Below, piece after piece: positions 1-8,613 of a DNA stretch of 64,000 nt (position 1 is its first letter; each line of letters starts with the position of its first letter). The stretch lies in contig DDCB01000017.1 in the NCBI GenBank assembly GCA_002335425.1, positions 102,236 through 166,235 on the forward strand, read 5' to 3'. The notes beneath the pieces were generated by a model. It made no database searches. It was not told the DNA's origin and saw only the letters and a list, made by a program, of their open reading frames with translations. A program made the position numbers and the translations under genes. This DNA comes from Chthonomonas sp. UBA2017 (GTDB lineage: Bacteria; Armatimonadota; Fimbriimonadia; Fimbriimonadales; Fimbriimonadaceae).

Positions 1-1
1 A

Positions 2-94
2 TCGGGGCCGAATTTTTGGGTTGGAGCGATCCTGGCCGGCGGGCTGATCGGTGCCGCCCTTTGGATGCGAGGGAAATCCCGGAGGTTCATCTAA
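2..94 (+). CDS. C-terminal end of a membrane protein (partial)
   Basis: Only the last 30 codons are in the window. They encode a hydrophobic stretch rich in Gly, Ala, Leu and Ile (residues about 5-22 of the fragment), followed by a basic tail ending R-R-F-I and a TAA at 92-94. This looks like a final transmembrane helix with a positively charged cytoplasmic tail. The stop codon directly abuts the ATG of the pseudouridine synthase at 95, so the two are probably co-transcribed. The family cannot be identified from so short a piece. Confidence 0.6.
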   Translation, partial: SGPNFWVGAILAGGLIGAALWMRGKSRRFI

Positions 95-844
95 ATGCCG
101 TCCCCAGAAACAACCCATGAAGAGGTCCGATTGCATAAGTTCATCGCGTCTTGCGGCGTGACGAGCCGTCGCAAGGCCGAAGAGCTGATTCGAGAAGGAC
201 GGGTGACCGTGAACGGTGAGATTGTGACCGAGATGGGGACCAAAGTCGGTCCAGATGACCACGTGACGGTCGACGGCGAAGGGCTTCGTCCTTCTCGACT
301 GTTCTACATCTTGATGAACAAGCCGAAAGGGGTGGTGACCACGCTCGATGACCCACAAAAGAGGCGCACGGTGAAAGAGTATCTGCCCGATGTTGGGGTG
401 CGGCTCAAGCCGGTCGGTCGGCTCGACATGGACACCGAAGGTTTGATCCTCTTTACGAACGACGGCGAACTCGCCGCGCGCATGACCCACGCCCAATACG
501 GACTCGAAAAAGAGTATCAAGCCTCGGTTGCGGGGGAGATGCAGGACCGCTCGGCCATGAAGCTGGCTAAAGGAGTCCCCATCGAGGGCCGCAAAACTTC
601 CCCGGCGATTTTTGAAATCACAGGCTACGACCCGAGGCGGAATCTGACTCACCTGCGCATCGTCCTGCACGAAGGTCGCAAGCGCCAAATTCGAGAGATG
701 TGCGCCCTGGTGGGGCATGAGGTTCTCAGCTTGAAGCGAGTCCGAATTGGACACTTAGTGCTTCGAAACTTGGCCCCAGGCCAATGCCGGGCCCTTGGGC
801 AGTTCGACGTGAAAAAGCTCCGGTCCGAAGTCGGCTTAGATTAG
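95..844 (+). CDS. rluB: RsuA/RluB-family 23S/16S rRNA pseudouridine synthase
   Basis: This is a 249-residue enzyme that converts a uridine in rRNA to pseudouridine. An S4 RNA-binding domain spans about residues 10-70 (L-H-K-F-I-A near the start, then S-R-R-K-A-E-E-L-I). The catalytic domain follows, with the family motif G-R-L-D-M-D-T-E-G-L at about 108-117, whose first Asp is the catalytic nucleophile. A second conserved block, H-E-G-R-K-R-Q-I-R, lies near 193-201. Length and domain order fit the RluB/RsuA/RluE/RluF group. The exact target uridine cannot be told from sequence alone, so rluB is the best-fitting symbol rather than a proven one. The start directly follows the stop of the upstream membrane gene. 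Confidence 0.9.
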   Translation: MPSPETTHEEVRLHKFIASCGVTSRRKAEELIREGRVTVNGEIVTEMGTKVGPDDHVTVDGEGLRPSRLFYILMNKPKGVVTTLDDPQKRRTVKEYLPDVGVRLKPVGRLDMDTEGLILFTNDGELAARMTHAQYGLEKEYQASVAGEMQDRSAMKLAKGVPIEGRKTSPAIFEITGYDPRRNLTHLRIVLHEGRKRQIREMCALVGHEVLSLKRVRIGHLVLRNLAPGQCRALGQFDVKKLRSEVGLD

Positions 845-851
845 CCTAAAA

Positions 852-1295
852 CTAGCGAGGCAGAGCCGGGTACATGTCCCGAGCCAAATTGCGGACCTCG
901 ACTTTCCACTTGCCGTCGACCTTGCGCAAGGGCAAGTCGTACAACTCTTCATAAGGCGCGTCTCCAAAGACGTTCCGAGTGAGCCCGATGCGCACAGCGG
1001 CTTGATTGTCGCCTTGGGGGGTGTATTCGAGAATCCGATAGACAAATCGGTAATGAGGCCCGGCCACTTGGGTGGCGTACTCCCACTGCTTGCGAATCTG
1101 ATCGGCCGAGCCTTCGAATGTGCTCAGCTCCATCAGCTCATCCACTTGGCCCCGGCCCAGTGCGATCATGAATCGGTTGGCGGCTTGGGTCGGTTGGTCC
1201 CGCGTGAAGAGGAGCGTGACGACGATCATCGCGATCGAAATAAGTCCGATCACGACAATGGGGTTGAACCGGCCCGCGCGGGTCATATTCTGCAT
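852..1295 (-). CDS. Membrane-anchored hypothetical protein
   Basis: I do not recognise this 147-residue protein. It has a short basic N-terminus and then one hydrophobic helix (about residues 12-30), so it is probably anchored in the inner membrane with its C-terminal domain outside. The soluble part ends with the pattern L-R-K-V-D-G-K-W-K-V-E-V. That pattern is common in small periplasmic NTF2-like or DUF4878-like domains, where a mixed fold ends in a strand that reads out 'W+V'. It lies 8 bp downstream of another small exported protein on the same strand (1304-1723), and the two may form an operon. ATG at 1295 is used; a second in-frame ATG three codons later is also possible. Confidence 0.7.
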   Translation of the reverse strand: MQNMTRAGRFNPIVVIGLISIAMIVVTLLFTRDQPTQAANRFMIALGRGQVDELMELSTFEGSADQIRKQWEYATQVAGPHYRFVYRILEYTPQGDNQAAVRIGLTRNVFGDAPYEELYDLPLRKVDGKWKVEVRNLARDMYPALPR

Positions 1296-1303
1296 TATGA
1301 ACC

Positions 1304-1723
1304 TTATTCCAAGCCAAAAGTTTGCCGGAGACGGAGTTGGGTGGCCTCGGCGTCGATTCGCCAGAAACTTCCTTGCCGCCGCAGGATAAACGGCTTGCTG
1401 ACTCGACCCCGAGGGCCAAAGTCGTAAAGTACTTCGACAATCGCCTCGCGATCTTGGGAAGCTACTCTCTGAATGCGAACTTCAGGTCGGAACTGAAGGT
1501 ACTGCGTGGTCTGGACCCGCAGTTCAAAGACGAACGGGTTCTCGTTCCCTTGAAGCTGGATGTCGCGGAGTTCGCGCTCGTTTCGAACCGAAACCGCCTC
1601 GTGATAGCGCAGCACCACACTTTCAGGCCCGATCGAAGCGGCGCTCCCAAAGACTCCCAACGTGACGGCGGCCAAAACCACCGAAGCGGCGACACTACTG
1701 GAGGCAAAGGTCGGAGTTTTCAC
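1304..1723 (-). CDS. Secreted hypothetical protein
   Basis: This is a 139-residue protein with a typical signal peptide: Lys at position 2, then an Ala/Val/Leu-rich core to about residue 30 ending A-A-S. The mature part has no motif I can name. It ends with G-S-F-W-R-I-D-A-E, the same kind of 'W-read-out' strand seen in its downstream neighbour at 852-1295, so the pair may be distantly related small periplasmic domains encoded together. The two genes are 8 bp apart on the minus strand. Divergent from it is the DUF1501 gene at 1825. Nothing in the sequence says what it binds. Confidence 0.65.
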   Translation of the reverse strand: MKTPTFASSSVAASVVLAAVTLGVFGSAASIGPESVVLRYHEAVSVRNERELRDIQLQGNENPFVFELRVQTTQYLQFRPEVRIQRVASQDREAIVEVLYDFGPRGRVSKPFILRRQGSFWRIDAEATQLRLRQTFGLE

Positions 1724-1824
1724 AGGTTCTTGCAGGAAAGATACCCGCCCTACTGAACACTGAGACTTGTCCTTTCGTCTTTTCCGCCATACAATAAGAT
1801 CACAGGCGTGCGGAGCAAAACACC

Positions 1825-3057
1825 ATGAGCGAAGGTTTAAGTCGACGTGAAATTCTGAAGCGAGGCGGCATCATCGGCCTCGGACTCATGACCCCTTCTT
1901 GGGTGAGCGCCTTGGCGAAAAACGACCTGATCGCCTTGAGCAAGGGAGGAAAACCCGGCAACGACAAGGTTCTCGTCGTCATCCAGCTTTCGGGGGGTAA
2001 TGATGGGCTCAATACCGTTGTGCCGTACCAAAACCCTCGCTACTATCAGCTCCGCCCGACTCTGGGCATCAAAGCCGAAGACGCTCTGAAGATCGACCAA
2101 GGTCTCGGGCTCCATCCAGCGCTGGGCGGGCTCCATGAGCTGTACCAAAAGAAGCAAGTCGCGATCTTGCAGAACGTGGGTTATCCCCAACCCAACCGCT
2201 CTCACTTTAAGAGCATGGACATCTGGCAATCGGCCAGCCCAGACCAAACTTTGCGCTACGGGTGGATCGGTCGGCACTTTGACAACGAAATGCTCACCGG
2301 GCCTTTGAATCCGATTGTGGCGCTCGGCCTTTCGACCGAGACCCCGCGGGCTCTGACTGCCAAAGATGCGTCAATCCCCTGCTTTGCGAGCCTGGCCGAC
2401 ATCCAATCGATGGTTGGCGATCCGGACGCCGAGCGACTTCTGCGACAGATTCAAGGCTCCGACGCCAAATCTGGCACCGACACCAGGCTGATCCAGCAAG
2501 CCAACAAGACCGCACTGGATGCCATGACCCAACTCAAAGAGAAGCTGAGCAAGTTTTCGCCTAAGCAGACCTATAACAACGACCCGTTCGGCAACGGGTT
2601 CAAGCAGATTGCCCAACTCGTTGTGGCCTCACCGGTCACGCGCGTCATCTATTTCAGCGCAGGCGGCTTCGACACCCACGCTCGCCAATTGGACCAGCAC
2701 TCGCGGCTTCTGAAAGGCCTCGGCGACGGCCTGAAAGCGTTTATGGAGGAGATGGAGGCGGCGGGCATGGCGGACCGCGTCATCGTGGTCGTGTTTAGCG
2801 AATTCGGACGTCGGTCCTATGAGAACGCTTCTGCCGGAACCGATCATGGTGCGGCGGCCCCGATGTTCCTGGTCGGCAAGAGCGTCAAAGGCGGCCTCTA
2901 CGGCCCGATCCCAGACCTGAACGACCTCAATGACGGCGACCTCAAGTTCGCCATCGACTTCCGGCAGGTCTACGCCACCGCGCTCGATCAGTGGATGGAC
3001 GGCGATTCGAAGGTGGTCTTGGGTCGATCCTTCACCCCGCTCGACGTTCTTCGCTAG
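1825..3057 (+). CDS. DUF1501 family protein, Tat-exported
   Basis: This 410-residue protein belongs to the DUF1501 family, which is related to the alkaline phosphatase/sulfatase superfamily. The N-terminus is a twin-arginine signal with S-R-R-E-I-L-K followed by a hydrophobic Gly/Ile/Leu stretch, so it should be exported folded through the Tat system. The mature domain begins with V-V-I-Q-L-S-G-G-N-D-G-L-N-T-V-V-P-Y, the family hallmark. Later come G-F-D-T-H (about residue 279) and E-F-G-R-R (about 327) followed by D-H-G-A, the second conserved set. In other phyla these genes usually sit next to DUF1800 genes, but no DUF1800 gene is visible here. Biochemical role unknown. A TACAAT box lies about 30 bp before the ATG. 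Its 3' end overlaps the convergent regulator by 4 bp. Confidence 0.88.
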   Translation: MSEGLSRREILKRGGIIGLGLMTPSWVSALAKNDLIALSKGGKPGNDKVLVVIQLSGGNDGLNTVVPYQNPRYYQLRPTLGIKAEDALKIDQGLGLHPALGGLHELYQKKQVAILQNVGYPQPNRSHFKSMDIWQSASPDQTLRYGWIGRHFDNEMLTGPLNPIVALGLSTETPRALTAKDASIPCFASLADIQSMVGDPDAERLLRQIQGSDAKSGTDTRLIQQANKTALDAMTQLKEKLSKFSPKQTYNNDPFGNGFKQIAQLVVASPVTRVIYFSAGGFDTHARQLDQHSRLLKGLGDGLKAFMEEMEAAGMADRVIVVVFSEFGRRSYENASAGTDHGAAAPMFLVGKSVKGGLYGPIPDLNDLNDGDLKFAIDFRQVYATALDQWMDGDSKVVLGRSFTPLDVLR

Positions 3058-3623
3058 AGCGATTCGATCAGGCTTTGGGCGACGTCGCGGATCGTCTTGC
3101 GGTCCTGCATGGCCGTCGTTTGAAGTCTTCGATAGGCTTCCGCTTCGGAAATCCGCTCGCGATCCATCAGGAGCCCCTTGGCACGGTCGATGACTTTTCG
3201 CGCTTCGAGCCTCTCTTCGACCTGGGCGATCTCTTGGTTGAGTCGCTGATTCTGCTCGAACCGACTTCGGGCAATCTCAATCGCCGGAGGCAGGTCGTTC
3301 GGTTTGAACGGCTTAACGAGATACCCGAAGACTCCCGCCTGGGAGGCCCGCTCGATGAGTTCGCGGTCACTGTATGCGGTCAGCAAGACGACCGGGGCGA
3401 TGTTCTCGCCGAGAATGGCGCTCGCGGCATCGATTCCATCCAGCCCCGGCATCTTGACGTCCATGACGCAGACATCGGGTCGGGTCTCACTCGCGAGCTC
3501 AACGGCCTCTTGACCATCTCCAGCTTGGCCCACGACTTCATAGCCTAAGCTCTCAAGCATCTGCCGCAAGTCGAGCACGATGATCGGATCGTCGTCGGCG
3601 ATCAGGATGCGCAAACGAGCCAT
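3054..3623 (-). CDS. ANTAR-domain response regulator
   Basis: This 189-residue protein has a receiver domain (about 1-120) with the acidic pocket D-D-D near residue 10, the phospho-acceptor Asp in V-M-D-V-K-M-P-G at about 55, a Thr in L-L-T-A-Y at about 82 and the conserved Lys in L-V-K-P-F at about 104. A short coiled coil leads into a C-terminal ANTAR RNA-binding domain: I-D-R-A-K-G-L-L-M, then E-A-Y-R-R-L-Q and I-R-D-V-A. The family (AmiR, NasR, EutV) acts by binding dual hairpins in leader RNAs and preventing transcription termination. No histidine kinase gene is nearby, so it is an orphan regulator. Its target leaders are not obvious in this window. Confidence 0.92.
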   Translation of the reverse strand: MARLRILIADDDPIIVLDLRQMLESLGYEVVGQAGDGQEAVELASETRPDVCVMDVKMPGLDGIDAASAILGENIAPVVLLTAYSDRELIERASQAGVFGYLVKPFKPNDLPPAIEIARSRFEQNQRLNQEIAQVEERLEARKVIDRAKGLLMDRERISEAEAYRRLQTTAMQDRKTIRDVAQSLIESL

Positions 3624-3665
3624 ACGGGAGATTGTATCTCGAACGGTGCTGAGTCGAGCGGGCCT

Positions 3666-4397
3666 TTAGCGACGCGCGGCGACCAAGATATTCCGCCACT
3701 TCGGGTTGCGCAGATCGTCGGTGGCGACCCCTTTTCGGCCCGAACTAGAGTGGACAAAGAAGCCATTACCCAGATAGACCCCGGTGTGCCCAATCTTGTT
3801 GCGCCGGTTTTCCCAGAAGTAGAGCCGGTCGCCGGGCTGGAGGTCTTCGAGCCGCTGGATGGGCGTCCCAACCAAGGCTTGCTCGGCCGCAGTGCGCGGG
3901 AGCTTGATCCCGATCTGGCCATAAAGATACTTCACGAACGCCGAGCAGTCGATGCCACGATTCGGGTCGTTTCCGCCCCACTTGTAGGGCGTACCCGTAT
4001 ACTGGAGCCCGTATTGGGCGGCCCAAGCGCGAGAATTCGAGCTGCTGGTCGAGCGGGAAGGGGTGGATCCGGTGCCGGGGCGACTCGCGGTCCGAGTTTG
4101 AGTCTGGCCGACTGTCACGTCGTACGGCAACCGAGCCACTTTGTCGGTCTGGATGTAGCCGAATCGGCCGTTTTCCAAGACCACTCGGAGCCAGGCCGAG
4201 CTGTTCGAGGTGCGAATGATCAGATATTCAAACGCCTGGGCGCGATAAAACACTCGGGATTTCGTCGAGGGGCTCGCGTGAATCGTCGCCCGCTCAGTGG
4301 TTTGCCCGAGCTTGCCAATCACCTGCTTGGACTGGGCAGAAGCCCAGACCGCCGACATCAGCATGATCACGATCCAGAAGGTTCGGTTCCAGTTCAT
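3666..4397 (-). CDS. Secreted NlpC/P60 peptidoglycan hydrolase with SH3 domain
   Basis: The call is a cell-wall endopeptidase of the NlpC/P60 family. The chosen ATG at 4397 gives 243 residues beginning M-N-W-N-R-T, with a signal peptide ending A-S-A-Q. A longer reading from 4490 would put unrelated charged residues before this signal. An SH3-like domain (about residues 25-90) precedes a linker rich in Ser/Thr and then the catalytic domain. Its Cys nucleophile is in D-C-S-A-F-V (about residue 141). The catalytic His is in I-G-H-T-G-V-Y-L-G and a third polar residue lies in F-V-H-S-S-S. The enzyme probably cleaves stem peptides in the periplasm during wall growth or remodelling. The gene stands alone between the ANTAR regulator and a divergent secreted protein. 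Confidence 0.92.
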   Translation of the reverse strand: MNWNRTFWIVIMLMSAVWASAQSKQVIGKLGQTTERATIHASPSTKSRVFYRAQAFEYLIIRTSNSSAWLRVVLENGRFGYIQTDKVARLPYDVTVGQTQTRTASRPGTGSTPSRSTSSSNSRAWAAQYGLQYTGTPYKWGGNDPNRGIDCSAFVKYLYGQIGIKLPRTAAEQALVGTPIQRLEDLQPGDRLYFWENRRNKIGHTGVYLGNGFFVHSSSGRKGVATDDLRNPKWRNILVAARR

Positions 4398-4615
4398 CGC
4401 TTGATCTTGTCTATTTTGGCACACCCAACGACGGCCCCTCCTTCTTTTCGGCAGATTTTCGTCCTTCAAGAGGTCGATTCCGCCCTTCATCTCCAGGACG
4501 GTCCTGGGTTTTCACCAGTTCGCTTCTGGTACACACGAACCAAGAAATCTGCAACCCCTTCCTCGGGCGCCGCGTACTGCACTCCCAGGGGAATGGACAC
4601 ACAGGAGAAAGACGA

Positions 4616-5293
4616 ATGAATCGGTTGATCGCGTTGGGCATCGTGGGAGTCGTTGGGATGAGCCTTGCTGGGGCTCAAGACAAGGTGACGTTCGAAGTTC
4701 CGGCCTCGTCGTCGGCCAAAGTGAAGCACCAGGTCGACATGAACCTCGGCCTCATGGGCATGGAGGCCACGGTGAGCCTCAAGTTGACTCGGTCGGTAGA
4801 GAAGCGCTCGGCCGAGGGTCAAACGCTTCGGGCCTTGATCGAAGAAATGCGCGTCGAAGCTGGCGGCGAAGAGATTCCAACCCCGGCGACTGATCCATTG
4901 ATCGTCCAAGCGAACCCCGAAGGACTGCCGAAGTCGATCACCGGAGGCTTTGCTGAGGTCGATATGACTCGACTTTATATGACGCTGATGTTCGTGGTCC
5001 CGATCGTTGAGATGGAAAAGGATAAGCCCTGGAAGCAAGAAGCCAAGGCTCAAGGCGAGATCCCGGCGCTCACGGTCGAGACGACTTACTTGGGTCCAGA
5101 CAAGGTCGGCGACGAGACCCTATGGAAGTTTAAGACCTCGGTGAAAGAGGCCAATGGACTCACTGCCGAAGGTCAAGTTTGGGCCAGAAAAGACATGACC
5201 ATCGTCAAGCAAGAGGTGAAGTACTCGGGCTTGCCGATCCCGGCGGTGGGGGCTGAAGCGAGCGGGACCGTGACGCTCAAGCTGATCCCCTAA
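4616..5293 (+). CDS. Secreted hypothetical protein
   Basis: This 225-residue protein of unknown function starts with a signal peptide (M-N-R-L-I-A-L-G-I then a Gly/Val/Ala core ending A-G-A-Q). The mature region is rich in beta-strand-forming alternation, with no catalytic motif visible. The overall pattern is like small periplasmic or outer-membrane-associated carrier domains in which two halves share the theme 'D+V/T-x-E-x-x-W-K', for example W-K-Q-E-A-K and L-W-K-F-K-T. A good Shine-Dalgarno sequence (AGGAG) lies about 10 bases before the ATG. The end overlaps the convergent sprT gene by 4 bp. Confidence 0.7.
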   Translation: MNRLIALGIVGVVGMSLAGAQDKVTFEVPASSSAKVKHQVDMNLGLMGMEATVSLKLTRSVEKRSAEGQTLRALIEEMRVEAGGEEIPTPATDPLIVQANPEGLPKSITGGFAEVDMTRLYMTLMFVVPIVEMEKDKPWKQEAKAQGEIPALTVETTYLGPDKVGDETLWKFKTSVKEANGLTAEGQVWARKDMTIVKQEVKYSGLPIPAVGAEASGTVTLKLIP

Positions 5294-5781
5294 GATTCGG
5301 CCGATTCCGGTCGAACCGGGGCGACATCGATCATCTCGATCACTCCTCCGCAACCGACATGCAGATAGCGTCGGCGGCGGGGGAGTTTTCGCGACCGGGC
5401 GAACTCGGCGTGGCAAAGCTGGCATCGCAACCGGACTTGCTGGCGAGGCTGATTTCGTTGCACCGGGTAGCGGTGAGTTACTTCCGGTTTTTGTCCGAGG
5501 TCGCGCATCGCTTGTTGCCAGGCGCGGCCATGACCCCGCGCGCGAAGCCCATGCCGATCACACGCCAATAGGTGCGCAAATTCGTGCCGTAGGGTGGACT
5601 CCAACCGATCCGCGTCGGTCATGAGCAGCTGACTCAGCATGATGCGATAACCGACAACGTCGGCCATCCCGGCGGTCGTCCGGTATCGACGCCATTCGAG
5701 TCGGACCTCTCTTTTCAGCGGGAATTCTGCCTCCAAGTGGGCCAACAGGGCCAGAGCCGAGGCGACGGGGTCGAAGGACAT
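5290..5781 (-). CDS. SprT-like zinc metalloprotease-fold protein
   Basis: This 163-residue protein belongs to the SprT/Spartan family. The zinc-binding H-E-F-A-H lies at about residues 66-70. A third His follows in G-H-G-R-A-W about 15 residues later, the usual HExxH...H spacing. The C-terminal part has a zinc-ribbon pattern (C-Q-L-C, then a C-G-G about 25 residues on). Eukaryotic Spartan removes DNA-protein crosslinks. The role of bacterial SprT is much less clear, so protein-crosslink repair is only a possibility. The gene sits 3 bp after lepA on the same strand and is probably co-transcribed with it. Confidence 0.88.
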   Translation of the reverse strand: MSFDPVASALALLAHLEAEFPLKREVRLEWRRYRTTAGMADVVGYRIMLSQLLMTDADRLESTLRHEFAHLLACDRHGLRARGHGRAWQQAMRDLGQKPEVTHRYPVQRNQPRQQVRLRCQLCHAEFARSRKLPRRRRYLHVGCGGVIEMIDVAPVRPESAES

Positions 5782-5784
5782 CCG

Positions 5785-7581
5785 CTACTCCGCCACGCGC
5801 AAAACGCTCAAGAACGCCTCTTGCGGGAGTTCAACGCTTCCGATCTGCTTCATGCGCTTTTTGCCCTCTTTCTGTTTTTCGAGGAGCTTGCGTTTTCGGC
5901 TGACGTCGCCGCCGTAGCATTTGGCGATGACGTTCTTTCGAAACGGCTTGATCGAATCGGCGGCGATGATCTTCGCTCCGAGGGCCGCTTGGACCCGGAC
6001 TTCGTACTGCTGTCGAGGTACGACTTTGCGGAGCTGTTCGACCATCGCCCGGCCTCGGTTGTAGGCAAAGTCCCGGTGGACAATGAAGCTCAATGCGTCG
6101 ACGGCATCGCCGTTGAGCAAGATATCGACCTTGACGAGGTCGCTCGGCTGGTAACCCGCGAGCTCATAGTCAAAGCTGGCGTAGCCTCGGGTATTCGACT
6201 TGAGCTTGTCGAAGAAGTCGAGCAAGATTTCGCCCAGCGGCAAGGTGTAGTGCAAGATCACTCGTTGCGGAGTGGGGTACTCGGTTCGAGTGTAGACGCC
6301 GCGTCGTTCTTGGCAAAGGGTCATGACCGCGCCGACGTACTCGTTCGGGACCATGATGCTCGCCTCGACGATCGGCTCCTCGATCAGGTCGAGCTCGTGG
6401 GGCTGAGGAAAGTCGGTCGGGTTGCTGATGTGCTCCACTTTGCCGCCTTTCCAGGTGATCTGATAATCGACGCTGGGAGCCGTGAGGATCAGGTCTAGGC
6501 CAAATTCTCGCTCCAAGCGTTCTTTGGCGATCTCCATGTGCAGGAGCCCCAAAAACCCGCACCGGAAACCGAAGCCGAGCGCCGCCGAGGTTTCGGGCTC
6601 GAATTGGAGAGCCGCATCGTTCAGTCGGAGCTTGTCGATCGCATCCCGCAGGTCCTCGTACTGGTCCCCGTCCGATGGATAGAGTCCACAGAAAACCATG
6701 CTCAGGGCTTTTCGATAACCCGGCAAGGCCTCGGTGGCGAGATCAGGCATTTTGGTGACGGTGTCGCCGACTTGAGCGTCGCCGATCGATTTCATGGCGG
6801 CGGTGATGAATCCAACTTCGCCGCATCCGAGCCCTTCGTTGACGGTCATTCCGGGGCCGAAGTGGCCGGTGGTGTCGACGTCAAACTTCGCCTCGGTTGA
6901 CATCATCACGATCTTGTCGCCCTTTTTCACCGAACCGTCTTTGACTCGGACATAGGCGATCGCGCCTTGATAGCTGTCGAAATGTGAGTCGTAGATGAGG
7001 GCACGCAAGGGGGCTTCGGGATCGCCCGCCGGGGGCGGGACTCGGTGCACCACGGCTTCGAGAATCTCGTCGATCCCGATGCCCGATTTTGCGGAGCACG
7101 GAATGGCGTCAGTGGCATCAATGGCCACGGCGGCCTCGATCTCTTCGCGAGCCCGGTCGATGTCCGCGTGCGGCAAGTCGATCTTGTTGATCACCGGGAT
7201 GATCTCAAGGTTCTGATTCATCGCCATGCCCGCGTTGGCGATGGTCTGGGCTTCGACGCCTTGGCTGGCGTCCACCACGAGCAGGGCCCCTTCGCAAGCG
7301 GCGAGGGCACGGCTGACCTCGTACGTAAAATCGACGTGCCCGGGGGTGTCGATCAGGTTCAGTTGGTAGGTCTCTCCGTTCTGAGCCTTATAGATGAGCC
7401 GGACGGCGGCCATCTTGATCGTGATCCCGCGCTCTCGCTCGATGTCCATCGAGTCCAGCATCTGCTCTTGGGCCGTCCCACGAATCGCCCCGCACCGTTC
7501 GATCAATCGGTCGGCAAGGGTCGACTTGCCGTGATCGATGTGGGCAATGATGCAGAAATTGCGGATGTGGGATTGGTCCAT
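5785..7581 (-). CDS. lepA: Elongation factor 4 (LepA), translational GTPase
   Basis: LepA at 598 residues matches the usual length. The G1 motif A-H-I-D-H-G-K-S-T is at about residues 13-21, followed by the switch region R-E-R-G-I-T-I-K, G3 D-T-P-G-H, G4 N-K-I-D and G5 S-A-K. The C-terminal LepA-specific domain contains the block N-T-R-G-Y-A-S-F-D-Y-E and ends with R-K-R-K-L-L-E-K-Q-K-E-G-K-K-R-M. This ribosome-binding GTPase influences translation and 30S assembly in the cytoplasm. It is followed at 3 bp by the sprT-like gene. The two genes appear to share a promoter upstream of 7581. Confidence 0.97.
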   Translation of the reverse strand: MDQSHIRNFCIIAHIDHGKSTLADRLIERCGAIRGTAQEQMLDSMDIERERGITIKMAAVRLIYKAQNGETYQLNLIDTPGHVDFTYEVSRALAACEGALLVVDASQGVEAQTIANAGMAMNQNLEIIPVINKIDLPHADIDRAREEIEAAVAIDATDAIPCSAKSGIGIDEILEAVVHRVPPPAGDPEAPLRALIYDSHFDSYQGAIAYVRVKDGSVKKGDKIVMMSTEAKFDVDTTGHFGPGMTVNEGLGCGEVGFITAAMKSIGDAQVGDTVTKMPDLATEALPGYRKALSMVFCGLYPSDGDQYEDLRDAIDKLRLNDAALQFEPETSAALGFGFRCGFLGLLHMEIAKERLEREFGLDLILTAPSVDYQITWKGGKVEHISNPTDFPQPHELDLIEEPIVEASIMVPNEYVGAVMTLCQERRGVYTRTEYPTPQRVILHYTLPLGEILLDFFDKLKSNTRGYASFDYELAGYQPSDLVKVDILLNGDAVDALSFIVHRDFAYNRGRAMVEQLRKVVPRQQYEVRVQAALGAKIIAADSIKPFRKNVIAKCYGGDVSRKRKLLEKQKEGKKRMKQIGSVELPQEAFLSVLRVAE

Positions 7582-7711
7582 GAGGGGGCCTGGGCGTCCC
7601 TCTATTCTACCGGTTTAAGGTTGAAATCGTCTGAATCGAGGCTCCCGCAGGCCCTCACCCTGCATGCCCGAACGTGAGTTGGCCACAATGTTCTTGAGGC
7701 CCAAGGCGACT

Positions 7712-8371
7712 ATGATCGACTTTATTCTGCACATTGACGACCACATCGCCGAGATGATTCGAGATTACGGCGTCTGGACCTACGGCATTCTGTTTCTGAT
7801 CGTCTTTTGCGAGACCGGGCTTGTGGTCACCCCGTTCTTGCCGGGGGATTCGCTGCTCTTTGCGGCGGGTATCTTTGCGCATCCGGAGCAGGGTGGGTTC
7901 AATCTGTGGTTACTGATGGCACTGCTCATCGTCGCCGCGATTTTGGGGGACACCGTGAACTACCACTGCGGCAAGTGGTTTGGCCCGCGTGCCTTTCGCA
8001 AGGAAGACTCGAAGATTTTTAAGCGGTCTCACCTGGACAAAACCAATGCCTTCTTTGAAAAGCACGGTGGAAAGGCGATCGTCTTGGCTCGATTTGTGCC
8101 GATTGTGCGGACCTTTGCCCCGTTCGTCGCCGGGATGGGGGCGATGAATTATGGTCGATTTATCTATTACAACGTCACCGGGGCGATCTTGTGGGTATGC
8201 GTTTGTGTCCTCGCAGGCTACTTCTTTGGCGGCCTCAAGTTCGTTCGGGACAACTTCAGCTATGCGGTTCTGGCGATCATCATGCTGAGCATCGTCCCGA
8301 TTGTCGTGGAATGGGCCAACCATCGGAAGGAGAAAAAGGCGACCGCTCCCTCGGGCGATTCTCCGGCCTGA
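7712..8371 (+). CDS. DedA family membrane protein
   Basis: This is a 219-residue integral membrane protein of the DedA/SNARE-associated family, whose members are linked to flipping of undecaprenyl phosphate or phosphatidylethanolamine. Family features visible are F-C-E-T-G-L-V-V-T-P-F-L-P-G-D-S-L-L-F near the N-terminus, the G-D-x-x-x-Y-x-x-G-K pattern (G-D-T-V-N-Y-H-C-G-K), and F-x-R-F-x-P-x-x-R-T-F-x-P (A-R-F-V-P-I-V-R-T-F-A-P) near residue 130. About four to five hydrophobic segments can be counted. ATG at 7712 is preferred because it begins directly with the family-like N-terminus; in-frame ATGs at 7664 and 7688 would add non-conserved residues. Confidence 0.9.
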   Translation: MIDFILHIDDHIAEMIRDYGVWTYGILFLIVFCETGLVVTPFLPGDSLLFAAGIFAHPEQGGFNLWLLMALLIVAAILGDTVNYHCGKWFGPRAFRKEDSKIFKRSHLDKTNAFFEKHGGKAIVLARFVPIVRTFAPFVAGMGAMNYGRFIYYNVTGAILWVCVCVLAGYFFGGLKFVRDNFSYAVLAIIMLSIVPIVVEWANHRKEKKATAPSGDSPA

Positions 8372-8399
8372 CCAAAGTCCCGCCCCGAGATCGGAGGGC

Positions 8400-8429
8400 T
8401 TGCGTGGGGTCTGCCGGTCCGAGTAGAAT
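8400..8429 (+). promoter_or_regulatory. Promoter of tRNA-Ile
   Basis: A -35 box TTGCGT (8400-8405) is 18 bp from a -10 box TAGAAT (8424-8429). The tRNA begins 12 bp after the -10 box. Confidence 0.55.
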
Positions 8430-8440
8430 CCACAACGGTC

Positions 8441-8517
<77 letters not shown>

Positions 8518-8576
8518 ACCCTCCCGAGCAATTTCTTTTGTGTCCAGGTTTTCTGTCACATTTCGCTTGAAATCGC

Positions 8577-8604
8577 TTGACTTCCTTGAAGAATACAGTA
8601 TCCT
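8577..8604 (+). promoter_or_regulatory. Promoter with -10 box close to the start codon
   Basis: TTGACT at 8577-8582 and TATCCT at 8599-8604 are separated by 16 bp. The -10 box ends 9 bp before the ATG of the gene at 8614, leaving almost no room for a 5' untranslated region. Confidence 0.5.
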
Positions 8605-8613
8605 TTACAGGTC

